Notes: generated from the sequence alone by a model not told the origin. A stretch of DNA of 64,000 bases from Solen grandis (GCA_021229015.1 CM037777.1:64930219-64994218); one strand, 5' to 3'; positions 31,820-45,172 are shown, numbered from the stretch's first letter. Numbers and translations are program-made.

Positions 31820-32835
31820 AAATCAACTGGTCTGCAATGGTCACAAAGGCAGTCACAAGTGCCAACAGCATTATAAGGGTTAAAATACAGATACTAATAA
31901 TGCATATTGTATTAATGAAGGAAACTACATCACGTAATGGAATTGAAATAAAAAAAACAGCAATATTTGCTTCAATTAATTTATTTCCCTCTATTCCAGT
32001 TTACTTAGTCAAGCTAACTGAAAGCTGATCAAATATAGTTTACAACTTAAAGAGGGAACATTTAATTGGTTCATGTCAACTGAAAAAAAAAGACTGACCA
32101 ATTATCATTTTTCATACCAAAAAAAAAATCTATCATGGCACAATACAACACTGTAGTTTTTAAGAAAATGTGTAAGAGAAAGAAAGCATATGACATTATG
32201 ACTGAACTAGCATTGATGTGTAAATGTGAGAATTAGCTTTAAGGATACATTACCTTGAGAGAAAATAATATCACTTGAAGGGAGCAAGACTAAATAAGGG
32301 TCTCAATTTTTGGAGGACCCTACTTGTTTGGAAAATTGTTTTTTTTTTTACTTGTTTCAGAGAAATGTCATTCCTTAAAAAAAATAAAATCTTAATTTGC
32401 AAACATATGAATGAGTATTTTTACCACAAATTATTCATTACAAATTTTTTTAACTCAAAAATGTTTCCCCCCTAATTTTTTTTTTTTAAAAAATTCCAAA
32501 AAAAAAAAAAAGAAATCTAACTGGCCCTTAAGTAAAAAAGCACCAAAACACAAAATCCTTAAACAATAATACACATGGAAGATGCAAAGCAAATAAATAA
32601 CAAACTTCTATTCTCTAATGAAAAAGAGAACTGCAAAACTTTCATATACCAGAGTCTACTGAGATTTGATGTAAAATGGAATTAGACAAGATAAGTGCAA
32701 AACAAACACTTTAATGGCAATAAAAAGCTTAGCTAAAATCATGAATCACAAATATGAAAAACAAAAGAAGTTGAGGGTCAACTAAAAATATATCAAAATT
32801 ATATTCATAATTTTGTTCATGATTTAAAAAGTTTT
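31820..32835. other. Unassigned A+T-rich DNA with long A and T runs
   Basis: Several A/T homopolymers (for example around 32,338 and 32,478-32,510). No gene recognised. Confidence 0.4.
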
Positions 32836-32837
32836 AT

Positions 32838-33717
32838 CACAAGAGCTGTCAGTAAGACAGTGAGCTCAACTATTTCAGTGCTTGTCAATAAAAAAAATTG
32901 CAGTAAAAGGCAAAATATGAATCTCTGTTTATTCAAAAAGTAAACAAGCGCAATAAATATACATCCCAAATTCAAAGCATCAATGAAAAAATAAGGTGGT
33001 ATGCAAACCTTAACCAAAAATCAAGTCAGTCAAAAAAGGGGCATAATTTAGTCAAAATCCATGACAGAGTAATGTACTCTTGCTTATAGGTGGAGGTAAT
33101 GGTTATTCATGAACCAAGTATACCAAGTTTCAAAGCCATTGCTCAAAGAGTTCAGTGAAAATGAGGAAGGTCAAAAAAAACTTCACCAAAATCTAAGTCG
33201 AAAAATTGGTATAATTTGGTCAAAATCCATGACAGAGTTATGTACTCTTGGTGGAAGTGATGGTCTTAAACAAGTATTCCTAGTTTCAAGCCAATACCTT
33301 ATGAGATTCAGTGAAAAAAAGAAATGGTAGACAAAAGTTAACCAAAATTCTAAGTCGAAAAAGAGGCACAATTTGGTCAAAATCCTTACAAATGGAGGTG
33401 ATGGTCATAACCAAGTATACCAAGTTTCAAAGCAATACCCCAAAGGGTTCAGTGAAAAAAGTGAGATGGTATGGAAAACATAACCAACATTCTAAGTTGA
33501 AAAAGGGGAATAATTTGAACAAAATCCATGACAGATTTATCCCCTCTTGCCTACAGGTGAGGATGATGGTCATACCAAAGTATTCCAAGTTAAACAACAA
33601 TACCACAAGGGGTTCAATAATAAAATGAGGTGGTGGTTCAAAAAATTTAACCGCTACACTGATGCTTTGGTGAGGAGAGTATAGGCCTCCTTATTCTTTG
33701 AATAGTCAAGCTAATAA
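32838..33717 (-). mobile_element. Helentron-like non-autonomous element with about 150-bp tandem units
   Basis: The + strand begins acaagagctgtc-agtaa-gacag (hairpin), then gctcaactattt (32,864), and ends gaatagtcaagc (33,700-33,711), the same architecture as 29,953-30,603. The interior repeats a unit of about 150 bp with 'accaagtataccaagtttca', 'ttctaagtcgaaaaa' and 'ggtcaaaatccatgacag' four times or so. Confidence 0.65.
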
Positions 33718-33991
33718 ATAAATAAGATTGTTAAGCTCAATTAACAATAGGGTCTTACAATTTTTGTTCATTTAAAAGGTAAATAAGAAATCACAAGCCA
33801 TAGTTCTTAATCAAACCACTTTGGCCTATAACAAAAATCTAATATCTGACCATTTTAAGTTGGATAGGGGAATAACCCATTATTTCCTTTTTGGATTCTG
33901 TTTTATCTGAGTGTTATATTACAAAGAATAAACTGCTTTATACATGAAGGATACAAGGCCTCTTAAGTTCTGATTGTAGGTATGACTCCAG

Positions 33992-34851
33992 TACGAGGAG
34001 TGTTTGAAAACTTTTGCAAATGACCTGTTTTCTCAAAATTTGGTAACATTTTGTCTAGTTACCTTGAACATATTCCGCTTTAACTAGAACACTTCAATCT
34101 TTGAATTCACTTTTTTAAACAATTTTCATGCTCCTCTTTCGGTACACTAATCAGAAACTGGTAAACTGCAGATCCCAGTGCACTTCAAGACCTTTTTCTC
34201 TTACCAGACATGTGCTTTTTCAATTTCGGAAGGAGGAAAAAAATAGCCTTGGGCGAGGTCTTGGCTGTATTGAGGTAATGGTAACTGACTTCAAAAACTG
34301 AACGACAGCTGATGATTTGTGGGCTGGAGCATTGTCATGTGACAAATGGACATACTGGAGTCCTGTTTTAGGATGTATTTTTCTCATTTTTGTTCAGAAC
34401 CACATTCTTATAAAAGCTTCCAGACAGACTCCTACCTTTAGTAACAGCAATTTGCGTAATTGGTCCACTTTTTCTAAAGAAAATTGCATATAACACCTTC
34501 TTTGCTATCAGTGTTCATTTAGCAATACTGGATCTTTTGACAAGTTTCAAAACCCATATCCCTCTTAGGCTCATAAAAATGGACCCATGTCTAAATTATC
34601 ACCTGTTATGAGACTATCGAATACATTTTTCTGATATTTTGGGTACTTCTTCAGAAGTTTCTTAGCCATTTGTACCCTTGTACATTTCTGCTCATCAGTG
34701 AGTCAATGGGGGATCCAACAAAAACTTATTTTCCTAACCTTGAGAATTTTCTTCAGAATATTATATTAATACACATAATAAAGTGATATGTGGTGAACCA
34801 GATCGTACTGGTTTTCAGTGCATTTGCAAGAGTTTTCAAACACTCCTTGTA
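33992..34851 (-). mobile_element. Complete mariner-type transposon, dead
   Basis: The ends at 33,992-34,022 and 34,821-34,851 are 31-base inverted repeats matching at 29 positions (core gaggagtgtttgaaaac), and the outermost bases are TA on both sides, the target duplication of Tc1/mariner elements. The 860-bp size is short for the superfamily, implying internal loss. Confidence 0.85.
34050..34790 (-). pseudogene. Mariner transposase remnant
   Basis: On the minus strand, LSHDNAPAHKSS is encoded at about 34,308-34,345; HDNAPAH marks the second catalytic Asp region of the mariner DDD/D transposase. Upstream, SLITGDN lies at about 34,590-34,612, matching the first catalytic Asp region. Stops and shifts break the frame throughout, and the N-terminal DNA-binding part is mostly missing. 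The transposase would cut and paste DNA at TA sites; this one cannot be made. It lies within 31-base inverted repeats of the same element. Confidence 0.7.
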
Positions 34852-36275
34852 ATCTAAATATAAATGTTAAAGCAAAGGACATGAATTCATGCTAATAAAC
34901 AAAGGTAGAGTACTGATATTTGGCACATAAATGAATTTGATTCTACAGAAACAACCACAGCATGAAACTGAACATGTGACCAACATATTCTCCCTCTATC
35001 ATGTGGAATTAAATACAGGCTTAATATATCTGTACACAACATTGCATATGAATGTAAAACTTTAAAATTTGAAACATTATCATATATTCAGCTACAACCT
35101 AAACTAACTCACAAACAAAGGTCTAAAACCTAAGCAATCATATTCAACTTTATAAAATAAAACCTAATAATACTAAGTGCTATTCTTAGGTAGAAACATT
35201 TTTATTTTCTTAAGAGAAATGAGGATAATGAAATTAGATCCAAAGTATTATTCAGTGCTAAGTATAGTTGATTTGGCACCAGGACTGAACTCCACCAATC
35301 AATGCCTAATGCAAAGTAATATTTAATATATTTTGAAATCCTTTAGGGTGGATTTCATCGTTCTGGTTTTTAAAATAAAACAAATAAAATGTCTGTAAAG
35401 CATAAAGTAATCATTAGCTTAATTAAATATAAGCTTCCCACCCCCTAATTAAAAGACCCAGAGCAATTATAGCCTTATTATAGGTTCAAAACAGAATTTA
35501 ATTCTATGCAATGGTTTGGGAAAAGAAGAAAATTAATTTTATGTCAATTATTGCATAAATTAATTCAAAATATAAGCTTCCCACCCCCTAATTAAAAGAC
35601 CCAGAGCAATTATAGCCCATTAAGGCTAAGTATTATGTGTGGCCTCAATTTGGAATTTCATATGAAAAAATAATTCTTCTAAGCCCTTGAAATAATTAAT
35701 TTATATAATAATAAAAAAAAACTCCCTTAACTGCCCCAAAGTATAAGCCAAAATTGTAAATGTTTGAAAGAGGCCTTGAAAACAGTTCAATATTTTGAAA
35801 CTAATTAGCAACACGGACAAAAATTTAACTAAGGGAGATAACCAGCATTCTATAAAGGTAAAAGTAAAGTGTTTGTTTATTACAGCGTCACCCCTATCGA
35901 AAGAGCAAGCCAAATTTAACTTATGAGACACCTTTTTGCTTTCACAATTACCTGCCCAGTTCCCTCTTATTTGCAGGAAGACAACTGGAAACCATTAATT
36001 ACTAGTGGGACTACCAACGCATATTCAGAAATGTCCTTGCGGGGAATGAAGCTCGACTTCCAACTCCAAAAGTGGATTCCTTAACCACTATGGCACAGGA
36101 GTCAGTAATTCTATAATTTTGATCAAATAGAATAATAATTATCCTTTAGGTAAACTAACATCGTTTGAGGTGGGGGGAAATATGGTAAGAGAAAATCGGT
36201 GCCATTGTGCCAAATAAATTCTAACCATTGGTTTCAGAGAAGACGATTTCTGAAATTTTCTATATGGAGTACATA
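34852..36275. other. Unassigned A+T-rich DNA containing a 49-bp direct repeat
   Basis: No gene recognised. The only clear structure is the repeat pair at 35,426 and 35,569, listed separately. Confidence 0.45.
35426..35617. repeat. Exact 49-bp direct repeat, 143 bp apart
   Basis: 35,426-35,474 and 35,569-35,617 are identical (from aatataagcttcccaccccc to agcaattatagcc). The identity suggests a recent duplication or gene conversion. Confidence 0.9.
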
Positions 36276-36496
36276 AGGCCAGAAAAAACATAAAAAACTA
36301 GTTCTGTTTCTGGTCTCCAGCAAATAAAAAAAAAAGGTTGGTAGGCCGGGATTTTTTATTATTTTTTACATGAAACGAAAGATTAAAAAGGGGAAATATT
36401 TTTTTAAAGCAGTAAGGTTAAAAAAAACCTTTAGGGTCAGTCGTTAAAAAAGAGGGTCGGTCGGGAGACCAAAAAAGGAACTTTTTTTTTTGGCCT
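36276..36496. mobile_element. Foldback MITE-like element with about 40-bp inverted ends
   Basis: It starts 'aggccagaaaaaac' and 'agttctgtttctggtctcc', and ends 'gggagaccaaaaaaggaac' and 'tttttttttggcct', so its ends are imperfect inverted copies. It is about 220 bp with no coding potential, and is followed by an unusually long G21 run (36,516-36,536). Confidence 0.55.
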
Positions 36497-36536
36497 AAGA
36501 AAACTAGAAAACCCCGGGGGGGGGGGGGGGGGGGGG

Positions 36537-36905
36537 CAACATTTTAGCAATTATGGTAGAGAAAAAGTAGATGACCATTTATGCCAAAAGAAATAAAATT
36601 CTGACCATTGGTTCATTGAAATTTATCCCCGTGGGGGCCTAGTTTTTTAATGAATCAACTTCATTTTAGCAATTATGGTAGATGAAGGAAATTAAATTCT
36701 GACTATTGGTTTCAGAGGAGATGATTTTTAAAGTATTTTAAATAATATAGTTTTGGTTCCATGGCAACCAGAGTTCTGCATCGATCAAGTTTATTATAGT
36801 AACTTTTGTAAAGATCCACCAAAAGATCATTCATGCCAAGTTTCATCAATTTCTAACCAGTGGTTTCTGAGGTGATGAACTAAAAATGAGGTAAAATGAA
36901 AAACT
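36537..36905 (+). repeat. Dispersed repeat, 'gccatggcaacc' family, copy B (partial)
   Basis: It shares 'cattttagcaattatggtag', 'ttctgaccattggtt', 'ggttccatggcaacc' (36,755) and 'agagttctgcat' with the copies at 27.4 kb and 42 kb. Both ends are ragged. Confidence 0.65.
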
Positions 36906-37486
36906 TGATCAAGACTCAAAGTAAAAGAAGGGGAATAATTTGGTCAAAATCCATGACAGAGTTATCCACACTTGTCTACAGGTGGGGGTGATGGTCATTA
37001 ACAAGTACAGTGAAACCTTGTTAGTACGGACACTTTGGTTCCATGGATAAATTTTCAGATTAATGAATTTTCCGTATTAATGAATCAAATCATTTCTCTT
37101 TTTTCTTTTTTCTGTCTTTAATATTTTCTCATTGTACTCTGTGTGTGTATGTATGTTTGTTATATTTGTATTCCATTAATAATAAATATATGTAAAATAA
37201 TATACTTAGGCCTATATATGATTATGTATTTAAATTGATGTTTACAGATGATGCATTGGTTTGAATTTATTTTAATCCATCCTTGACATCAGCATACTTT
37301 GGGAGAAGAAAAAGATACCTAAGCAAGTGACAGCATAACTGTGACCCATTTCTTGTTCTGTATTTGTGAGCAAAATGAATTGGGTTTTAATTATCTCAAT
37401 ACTGATTAGTGTGAATCGCTTGCAGTTATGTGTTAACAATCTGCAGGTGACACTTCAATGGCAGTCACGCGCCAAGAGTAGTCCGA

Positions 37487-38890
37487 ATGACAAGAGGGCT
37501 AAGATGGCCCTAAATCGCTCACCTGAATTTGGTTTGTTGTAGAAAGGCTGGAACCATGAGAGAATACTATATACCAAATATCAAAACTTATGTCTGTATG
37601 TTTCTAAGAGAAGGCATTTTATAGTTATGCATTCTGGTTGCCACGGCAACAAAAGTTGTTCATGGTATTTTTATTTTCCTTATATAGTTCCATACAAAAT
37701 CTGGGTGTGGTCCTGGGAGTGTCCTCATGTAAACCCTGATGCACATACTTGTTGATAGTGTTGAGGCACCAGAAGCTGATGCTATGTACCAAATATCAAA
37801 TCTGTAGGTCTGTATTTTTTGAGAAAACACATTTTGAATTTATGCTTTCTGGTTGCCATGGCAACCAAGGTTCTTCATGAAATTCAAGAAAAATTAGGAA
37901 TTAGCCTAAGGCTAACATACATATCATTTTAGTAGAATATGGTGAAAATCCATGGACTAGTTTCTGAAGAGAAGTTTTTTCAAGAATTCCCTATATAGTT
38001 CTATCCAAAAATCCAGGTGTGGCCATGGGTGTGGCATATTGTTACCCCATGGATAAAAATTTTGCACTGATGTTGAGGCAGCATTAGCTGATGCTATGTA
38101 ACAAATATCAAATCTGTAGGTCTACATATTTTTGAGAAAAGGCATTTTAAAGTTTAAAAAGATTTTATCTCCTGGTTGCCATGGCAACCAGAGTTTTTCA
38201 TGGAATTGAAAAAAAAATAGGAATTTGCATTAGGCTATCATAAGTATCATTTTCGTAAAATTTGATGAAAATCCATTAGGTAGTTTCAGAGGAGAAGAAT
38301 GTTGAAATTGTTGATGCACAACAACACAAGTTATGTTTTTTGGTTGCCATGGCAACCAAAGTTCTTCATGAAATTCAATAAAAATTAGGAATTAGCCTCA
38401 GGCTTACTTACATAAGTATCATTTTAGTGAAATTTGGTGAAAATCCATGGAGTGGTTTCGGAAGAGAAGATTTTTCAAGAATATAGATCTATACAAAAAT
38501 CTGGGTGTGGTCCATTGTGACCCCAGGGGCAAAATTTTGCACTGATGTTAAGGCAACATGAGCTGATGCTATGTACCAAATATCAAATCTGTAGGTCTAT
38601 ATGTTTCTGAGAAAAGGCATTTTAAAAATTTAACTCCTATCTTCTGGTTGCCATGGAAACCAGAGTTTTTCATGGAATTGAAAAAAAAATAGAATTTGCA
38701 TTAGGCTATCATATATTTTTTGGTAAAATTTGATGAAAATCCATTCAGTAGTTTCAGAGCAGAAGATTGTTGAAATTGTTTACGCACAACAAGGTAATTA
38801 AGTAAGGTGGTACAAAAAACATGCCCTGTTATGCAGACGCCGACTCTCACCCCAGTAAACTAGCACTCCTTAATCTTCAAATAGTCGATG
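37487..38890 (-). mobile_element. Helentron-like dispersed repeat, 'ggttgccatggcaacc' family, long copy C
   Basis: The + strand starts acaagagggct-aagat-ggccct (hairpin) followed by cgctcacctga, the same head as at 47,313. Inside, two related units alternate ('caaatatcaaatctgtaggt', 'aaaatccatggagtggtttc'), each with the palindrome ggttgccatggcaacc or a close variant (37,636, 37,851, 38,174, 38,342, 38,646). It ends near 'ccttaatcttcaaatagtcg'. Confidence 0.65.
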
Positions 38891-39622
38891 TAAAAAAAAA
38901 AAAAAAAGCAACTAAAAAATTGCATTTCTTAATTAATATTGATTGTTATTAAGTTAACAATTTATGTTAACTTGGACATGTACATGAACATTTCATAAAA
39001 GTGGAAATGTGGAATGCATTTTTACATAATTTAAGAATTTAAGTGTTACACAGCACTAAGTATAGTTAGTGGAATCCATGCTTGTGGAAGTTTAATTATT
39101 AACTTAACCTGAAAATTAAAAATCTATCAAATCATGACAATCAAATCAGTATAAATATCTTAGTTACAAAGAAATGTTAAGAAAAAGCAAAAACCAGATA
39201 AGATGTAAGCCAATTTAGGGGGAAAAAAAGTTCCACTGGATAATCCAATTTCTTCCTCTATAATTTTCTGTTTGTTTTTTTTTTCTTTCAAGAAATGATA
39301 CAATGTGGACCTTGAATATGGTTCTAAAGACAATAAACAAATTCATGAAGCCTAGTGAGTAGCTTATTTTCTTACAAATATTTCAACAAGTTTGCTGTTT
39401 GGCTTCACTAGTAGAAGTACCACTACAACACTACCCTACATGCTGTATACCATGTGTTACAAATTGTCTTATATCCTGGTGAAACTAACTTCATGAGACA
39501 CATATAGGATGGGTGAAGTGATGTACAGTTGACTGCAGGCTGAGAAAAGTCACACTGGAAGCCAAGTAGCCAATAAAGATGCAAACTGGTATAGCCAGAT
39601 ATCAGCATGTTGGTCTGTAAAT
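38891..39622. other. Unassigned A+T-rich DNA
   Basis: A15-type run at about 38,892-38,906. No gene recognised. Confidence 0.4.
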
Positions 39623-39876
39623 GACTTGACTATTTGAGTTTACCGTCGCTTCGACAGTATTTCAGTCATATAGCGACGTCCAGCTAATTACAGGTGGAGG
39701 AAGACCCCGAATGCACGGAGGCATCCGGGTAGAACCACCGACCTACCGCAAGCCAGCTGAAAGGCTTCCTCACATGAAAATCCAAATGTCCCTGCCGGGA
39801 TTCGAACCCACGTGGTGAGGGGCTGAGTGAGTGTTAAAGTCAGCAACTTTACCCTCTCGGCTTACCCTCTTACCCT
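39623..39876 (-). mobile_element. tRNA-derived SINE, near full length
   Basis: On the minus strand the head carries 'ccgagagggtaaag' (A box region) and 'gtgggttcgaatcccgg' (B box), then a body 'gaggaagcctttcagctggc', 'ggtggttctacccgg' and a tail 'atatgactgaaatactgtcg'. It matches the copy at 50,119 closely. The first bases of the head are replaced by a short duplicated 'gagggtaa' tract. Confidence 0.85.
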
Positions 39877-39879
39877 TGA

Positions 39880-41930
39880 AGGCTTAGCATAAAACAAATT
39901 GCATCTTGTATCTTGTCTACCCTTATTCAGTCTCGTGTACCATATTTATTTTTTAAATGAACTTCTATCATTAGTTTTCACTCAATTCTGCCTTTATAAA
40001 ACAGTACTGCATAAACAAATCAAAATTAGTTTTCTAAATGATAGAACCAAATTACACTTATATACTGATAATAAACTTCAAGACTAAAATCTGAATTATT
40101 CTAGTTGCCTCTAACAGAGGATAATGAAGTAATGAAGATTTGAAATACAAAACAAAATTCAAGTTCAGATCAAATATTTCAGACAAGATAAAAAATATAA
40201 ACTAGGTCCAAACAGAAATTTATTGCAAGATATTAATCCTAAATCACTGAGAACTTAAAATATACAAAACATTTGAATTGTTTTCCTTAACAAGATTGAA
40301 ACCATGTTTGTCCTGTTTTCTAGAAAAACAATGTACAAATGTAGACAAGTCATGCAATTAAAATTGAGATTGTTAAGATACTTATAGTATTAAAATAGTC
40401 ATTATTAACCATGTAGAAGTAAGTTTTATCAGACTTTAGAATGTGATCATAATACATGTGCATTCGATCATTTTCTTGGAAGAGTTTCAAAAAATATACA
40501 TGTATTTCCATTTAGAAAGATTTATTATGCTAAATTACATAGAGTTTCATCTGAATGTTACACTAATGTTGGCAAGTTGCAAGAAGTTTTGAGTTTCATC
40601 TGAACTACAAACATATTGACATAATATATGATTGCTATGTACATTGTGTGACAATATATTCATAAATAGTACATAAATATATACAGATACATGTCATAAA
40701 ACCCAGCTAGCTCACTCAAGTTATTCATTTTTGCATACAAAAACTCAGGCATATGATTTCAACCTAAAACTTCTTTACAATAATCTGTAGTTAAAAGGTT
40801 TAAGGAATTAATGACAAATTCATTCCTGATTGCACATTTCATCTAAGAAGTATTCAGAAACCCTTCCCTACAAGAAATATTTCTGGGATTTGTTTAAATC
40901 ATTTATTAATTTAAAGCAACCACTCATGTTTTTGAGATGTGAATTTGGACAATAAAACTTAACCTTTCTAGATAATAATAAGCTAATATGAATAAGCTAA
41001 TATGATACAGCTATATATTTAAGGTTATAGTGATGCAATATAAAGCGTAATTTAAGCATTTTAAAAAATACCCTATTTGATATTTTGCTTTGAAGCACCA
41101 TCTACATATATTACTATGATGGACTAAGAGCAATCCTAATCAAAAGCCTGATAAAATGTTTTTAGATAGAAAGAAAACCTTTTTTAACTTATGTTTATCC
41201 ACGAAATCAAGATGTCTAACTTGACATAAACTGCTTTGTATCTCAATGGCAGGGACGCATAAAGTCAATTTCAAAATGCTGAAGTGGTGTACATAAAATG
41301 ACAATGGTCTTCCTGAATCTAAAACTAGTATGCTGAAAGTCAAGCATAAAACTAAGTGATGGTTCTACACTCGGATACTCTTTTCAAGACAGTGTCAATA
41401 TGGTGTCTCCAATCTATATATGCCATACTTTAAAAATTTTTTAAAAAATTTATCTGTTACCTTGTAATGTAAATTATCAACAAGTTTATTTTACATAGAA
41501 ATCTATCAAACAGATCTAGATAACCAGAAATTAAAACACTTCAGTAATGGATGTGCAGAATCCATTATTTTGTACAAAGCTGTACTTTCACATATTTATT
41601 TTCAACACAGTTTCTTTACAAAGCAAATCTATTATTATTCTTAGAGGGGACCATGGGCTATGTACAAATTACTTCAAAAACATAGCAAGACACACCCATA
41701 CATTAACAGAGAAGTCTATATTTTTAAATGGTTGTATATTTTGACCTGGTTTAAATTGAAAAAAAAATCTAAAACACTGCTGGTTTTGTTATTACATGTA
41801 TTTACAATGTATTTAAAGAAACATTTATCATATATTCGTAATTAAATCGAACACTTCCCATGATAAGATTCAATATTCCATATTTATTAGAGTATTAAAG
41901 TAGAATATGATTATCTCGCTTAGGAAACTA
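39880..41930. other. Unassigned A+T-rich DNA
   Basis: No exon with convincing splice sites, no RNA gene and no repeat with a second copy in this window were recognised. Confidence 0.4.
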
Positions 41931-41934
41931 AAAC

Positions 41935-42350
41935 ACACTGGGGCCTCTTTTCCAAGGGACCAAATTCATTTTAGTAAATATTGTAGAGAAAAATCAGGTG
42001 ACTTTGTGTCAAATGAAATTAAATTCTTACAATTGGTTTCAGAGATGATGATTTTTTAATTTTTCTATATAGAGTATATAAGGAAACTTGCCAACCTGTA
42101 GGGGCCTAAATTTTTAAGGGATCAACTTCATTTTAGCAATTATGCTAGATGACTATGAGGTGACAATTTGTGCCAAAAGAAATTGAATTCTGACCATTGG
42201 TTTCAGAGGAGATGATTTATAAAGTTTTTAAAATAAAATGGTGTTGGTTGCAGTGGCAACCAGAGTTCTGCATGGATCACAACCAGAGTTCTGCATGGAT
42301 CAAGTTTATTTTAGCAATTGTTGACAACACACATTGTGCTCTGGTGAGTT
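41935..42350 (+). repeat. Dispersed repeat, 'gccatggcaacc' family, copy D (partial)
   Basis: It contains 'cattttagcaattatg', 'gaattctgaccattggtttc', 'ggttgcagtggcaacc' (42,246) and ends 'gctctggtgagttaa', a variant of the family end. A 24-bp piece, 'caaccagagttctgcatgga', is duplicated in tandem at 42,257-42,301. Confidence 0.65.
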
Positions 42351-45060
42351 AACAATTAATAAACTTTTAATGCCCATATTAATTTTTCAGAACATTATTT
42401 TCAACAGGAAGCTGGTTTATGAATAAGCATTAGCAAATGTTTCAGGTTAAAGTATAAGATGAACATGAAAAAGTAAAATTGTGATAAAATAAAGCTTTAA
42501 AATAAAATTAAAGCAAATCACTGGCAAATAAAAATACTGGCTTTTTTACTCAAAATATAACAAAAAACTTGTATATACAACACAATGCATCCACACATTA
42601 AACTGACCTAATCATTTATAAATACAACTTAAACCGTACCTGTAACATTAAAATAATACAGAAAATCAAATAAATGAGTATCACAATAAGATGTCTGCAT
42701 CCCTAAGCAACAACTACAGGATCACATTAACAAATCACATGACAATGATGTTAAACTGTAGTCTGGGATCACTGTCTGGTTGGTTTCAACAGTATACAGG
42801 TCACAGAAACTGGGCAAATCTTTAGGGCCATACAACTGGGCTTATACATTCCACTCCATTAAGAAATAATGTATTTTAAACCCAACATTTTGCATGTCCT
42901 ATGCAGTCAAAAAAACAAGATGCTTCCAGAATGTCTGACTTGACATGGTCAGCATCTCTTAGTTTTCACTTTGTACTAATCAGAAAAAATCCCGATCAAT
43001 CTTCAACAGTTTATTTCTTGGACTATCTAGTTTTATTCTAGACATTTCTTAGTGTTGCATTCTCCCAAAAAAATGTATGCATTTCACCATATGTTCTTTT
43101 GGCCATATATCTAAAAAAAACAAAAAAAAACACATATTTTCAACATTTCAGGCTGGAAAATTGACCACTTGAACCTTTTTCCCTAACTTCAACTAAAACT
43201 ACTTATAATTTCTGACCTTAAAATCTTTCCTGGCCATCGTATTTCCTAGAATTCCTTCTTTTTTGTACTTTCCCTTTAATCATCATACAACTACTGAACA
43301 ACAACCCATCTTAACACAATGATAATAAACTGAACCCTTTACCACTTGGTTATTTCATTTAGCACAATGGTATACATAGTAAAACCAGATCAGATTTAAA
43401 GAATCTCACTTTAAATCTTACATCCAGAAACAAGTTCGTACAAATTATATTAAGTCCCTTTCAATAGTTCCTGGGTTGTAATAGCAAACGGTACAAACCC
43501 TGATCAGTAACTTACAGTCTGATCTGGTTTGACAGAGATTCAGCAATTTCGAAGTTCCCAAGTTTCAATGCAACATCCAGCAACAACTTCCACAGCCTTC
43601 CCTGAATACCTCATCAATAAACCATAATGATCATGTCAACCATTCATTTTGAGACAATACTTTTCTATGGTCTAGCAATTCTTCTGAAAACTGGATGGAG
43701 TTATCCCTAAAATCACTTTTTCTTTTTCTGATATCTTGGGACATTACACTTTTACAAAGTCAACACTTTTTTCTTTTTCTGATATCTTGGGACATTACAC
43801 TTTTACAAAGTCAAAATTATAAAAGATATATTTCCTCCTAATTAATTTAAATTTACTGGGAGAACTTAAACAAATTCATAATAGCTATAATACAATTTAA
43901 TTTTATTGAGAGAACTTATACAATTCAGATTTTTTGCATTACATCATTAAACATAATGAATGTTTAAGATAACTTATGTTTTGTCAATATTGTGATCTAA
44001 CAAGATGTAAATTTGACCTAAATATGATATACATGGTATGTACAAGTAATTTATAATTCAGTCAAGTTGGGCAGGAATTGTCTGCACCAGAAACACCTTA
44101 TAATAATGTCTTTCAGATGATAACTATGATAAGAAAAGCTGTTATAATTGTTATATGGTACATTTTTGGAGTCATACAAATAGAAGCAATAAACACCACT
44201 AGATCATTCTTATACAGCCTTTGATATAAATCTGGTGTAGATTTGCAATAACACATAATCAATTTATCTATATAATTATCATTTTTCCCTAAAAATTTCT
44301 AACAATATAATGCATTTTCCTTTCAGATTTCATTAATTCAATATTATCTATGTATCATTTTGTTGTTTTCTAAGACAAGTATCTTGAAATATATCTGTGT
44401 ATACAATTTATGTTGTGAACATAAATCAGTTCTAACATTTTTCCCCCCAATAGGTCTCAAGTAAATGATACTGAAACACAATCCATGGACCACATTTTCC
44501 TTAACAATGCAAACCACTGTGAATTACATATCCCTTCTTGCACAACCTAAAAATCCTGTGCTATCTTTGACTGAACATGCATCTAATACTGAACAGAAAT
44601 GTGAAGAAAACAACACTCTAATCATTGTAAATGCAACCTTAACGTCTCTGTTGAAAAATCTATGATGCCAACATTTTTCTTTTCATCTCTGCATTCTATC
44701 TCATGGCCACCAATTGTCTCACCATTACACACATTTTTATTACTATTCTAGATCAGTGTATTCCCTGGTATACTGGGGTACCTTAAGTGCTAGATTCTTG
44801 GTTCCTTTGTTCTATACAACCTCTACAGTATTTACTGAACTACAATTCAATGCCGATGTTCATGTCTGTGCTAACAAATGGTACTTAAAATATCAATATT
44901 GAATTTGAAAGAAGCTACTTGCGTGACATCTAATATTGCAAGAGGAAAAAAAAATCACAATTAAGTCTTTGTACAAGGTGATTTTCTTTATGTTCCAAGC
45001 AAAATGGTATCACAATATCTGGTCACATGACTGTCACAACATGGTCACATGACCCCAGTC
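42351..45060. other. Probably downstream intergenic or 3' untranslated DNA of the host gene
   Basis: A+T-rich, with no gene or RNA gene recognised. A 51-bp tandem duplication (tctttttctgatatcttggg...) sits at 43,717-43,816. It lies downstream of the minus-strand host gene, so parts could be its 3' untranslated region. Confidence 0.4.
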
Positions 45061-45067
45061 CGGTTCT

Positions 45068-45172
45068 CTAGTCCTCCTTGTCGCCAGTGCAGACTCGCTC
45101 GGTGAAAATTTTCTGAATTATTGTTGGAGATTTGAGAGTGGTCATCACAGATTTCAGTCCAGCCTTCATGCC
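45068..45172 (-). CDS. Candidate alternative or final coding exon of the host gene
   Basis: On the minus strand, 'catttgcag' forms a good 3' splice site before 45,172. The exon reads GMKAGLKSVMTTLKSPTIIQ and ends ..CTGDKED at a TAG (45,068-45,070). GMKAGLKS resembles the GMKSGVQT / GVKAGVAS repeats of the exon at 45,646-45,921, supporting the same gene. The joining donor is uncertain: a weak internal donor in that exon (after AGCTCA, gtaaag) would keep phase 0. It may be an alternative terminus. Confidence 0.5.
   Translation of the reverse strand, partial: GMKAGLKSVMTTLKSPTIIQKIFTERVCTGDKED

Noticed and set aside
36516..36536. G21 run as a possible regulatory quadruplex
   Set aside because: A pure homopolymer next to a foldback element is as likely a length error or slippage product; not enough to claim function.
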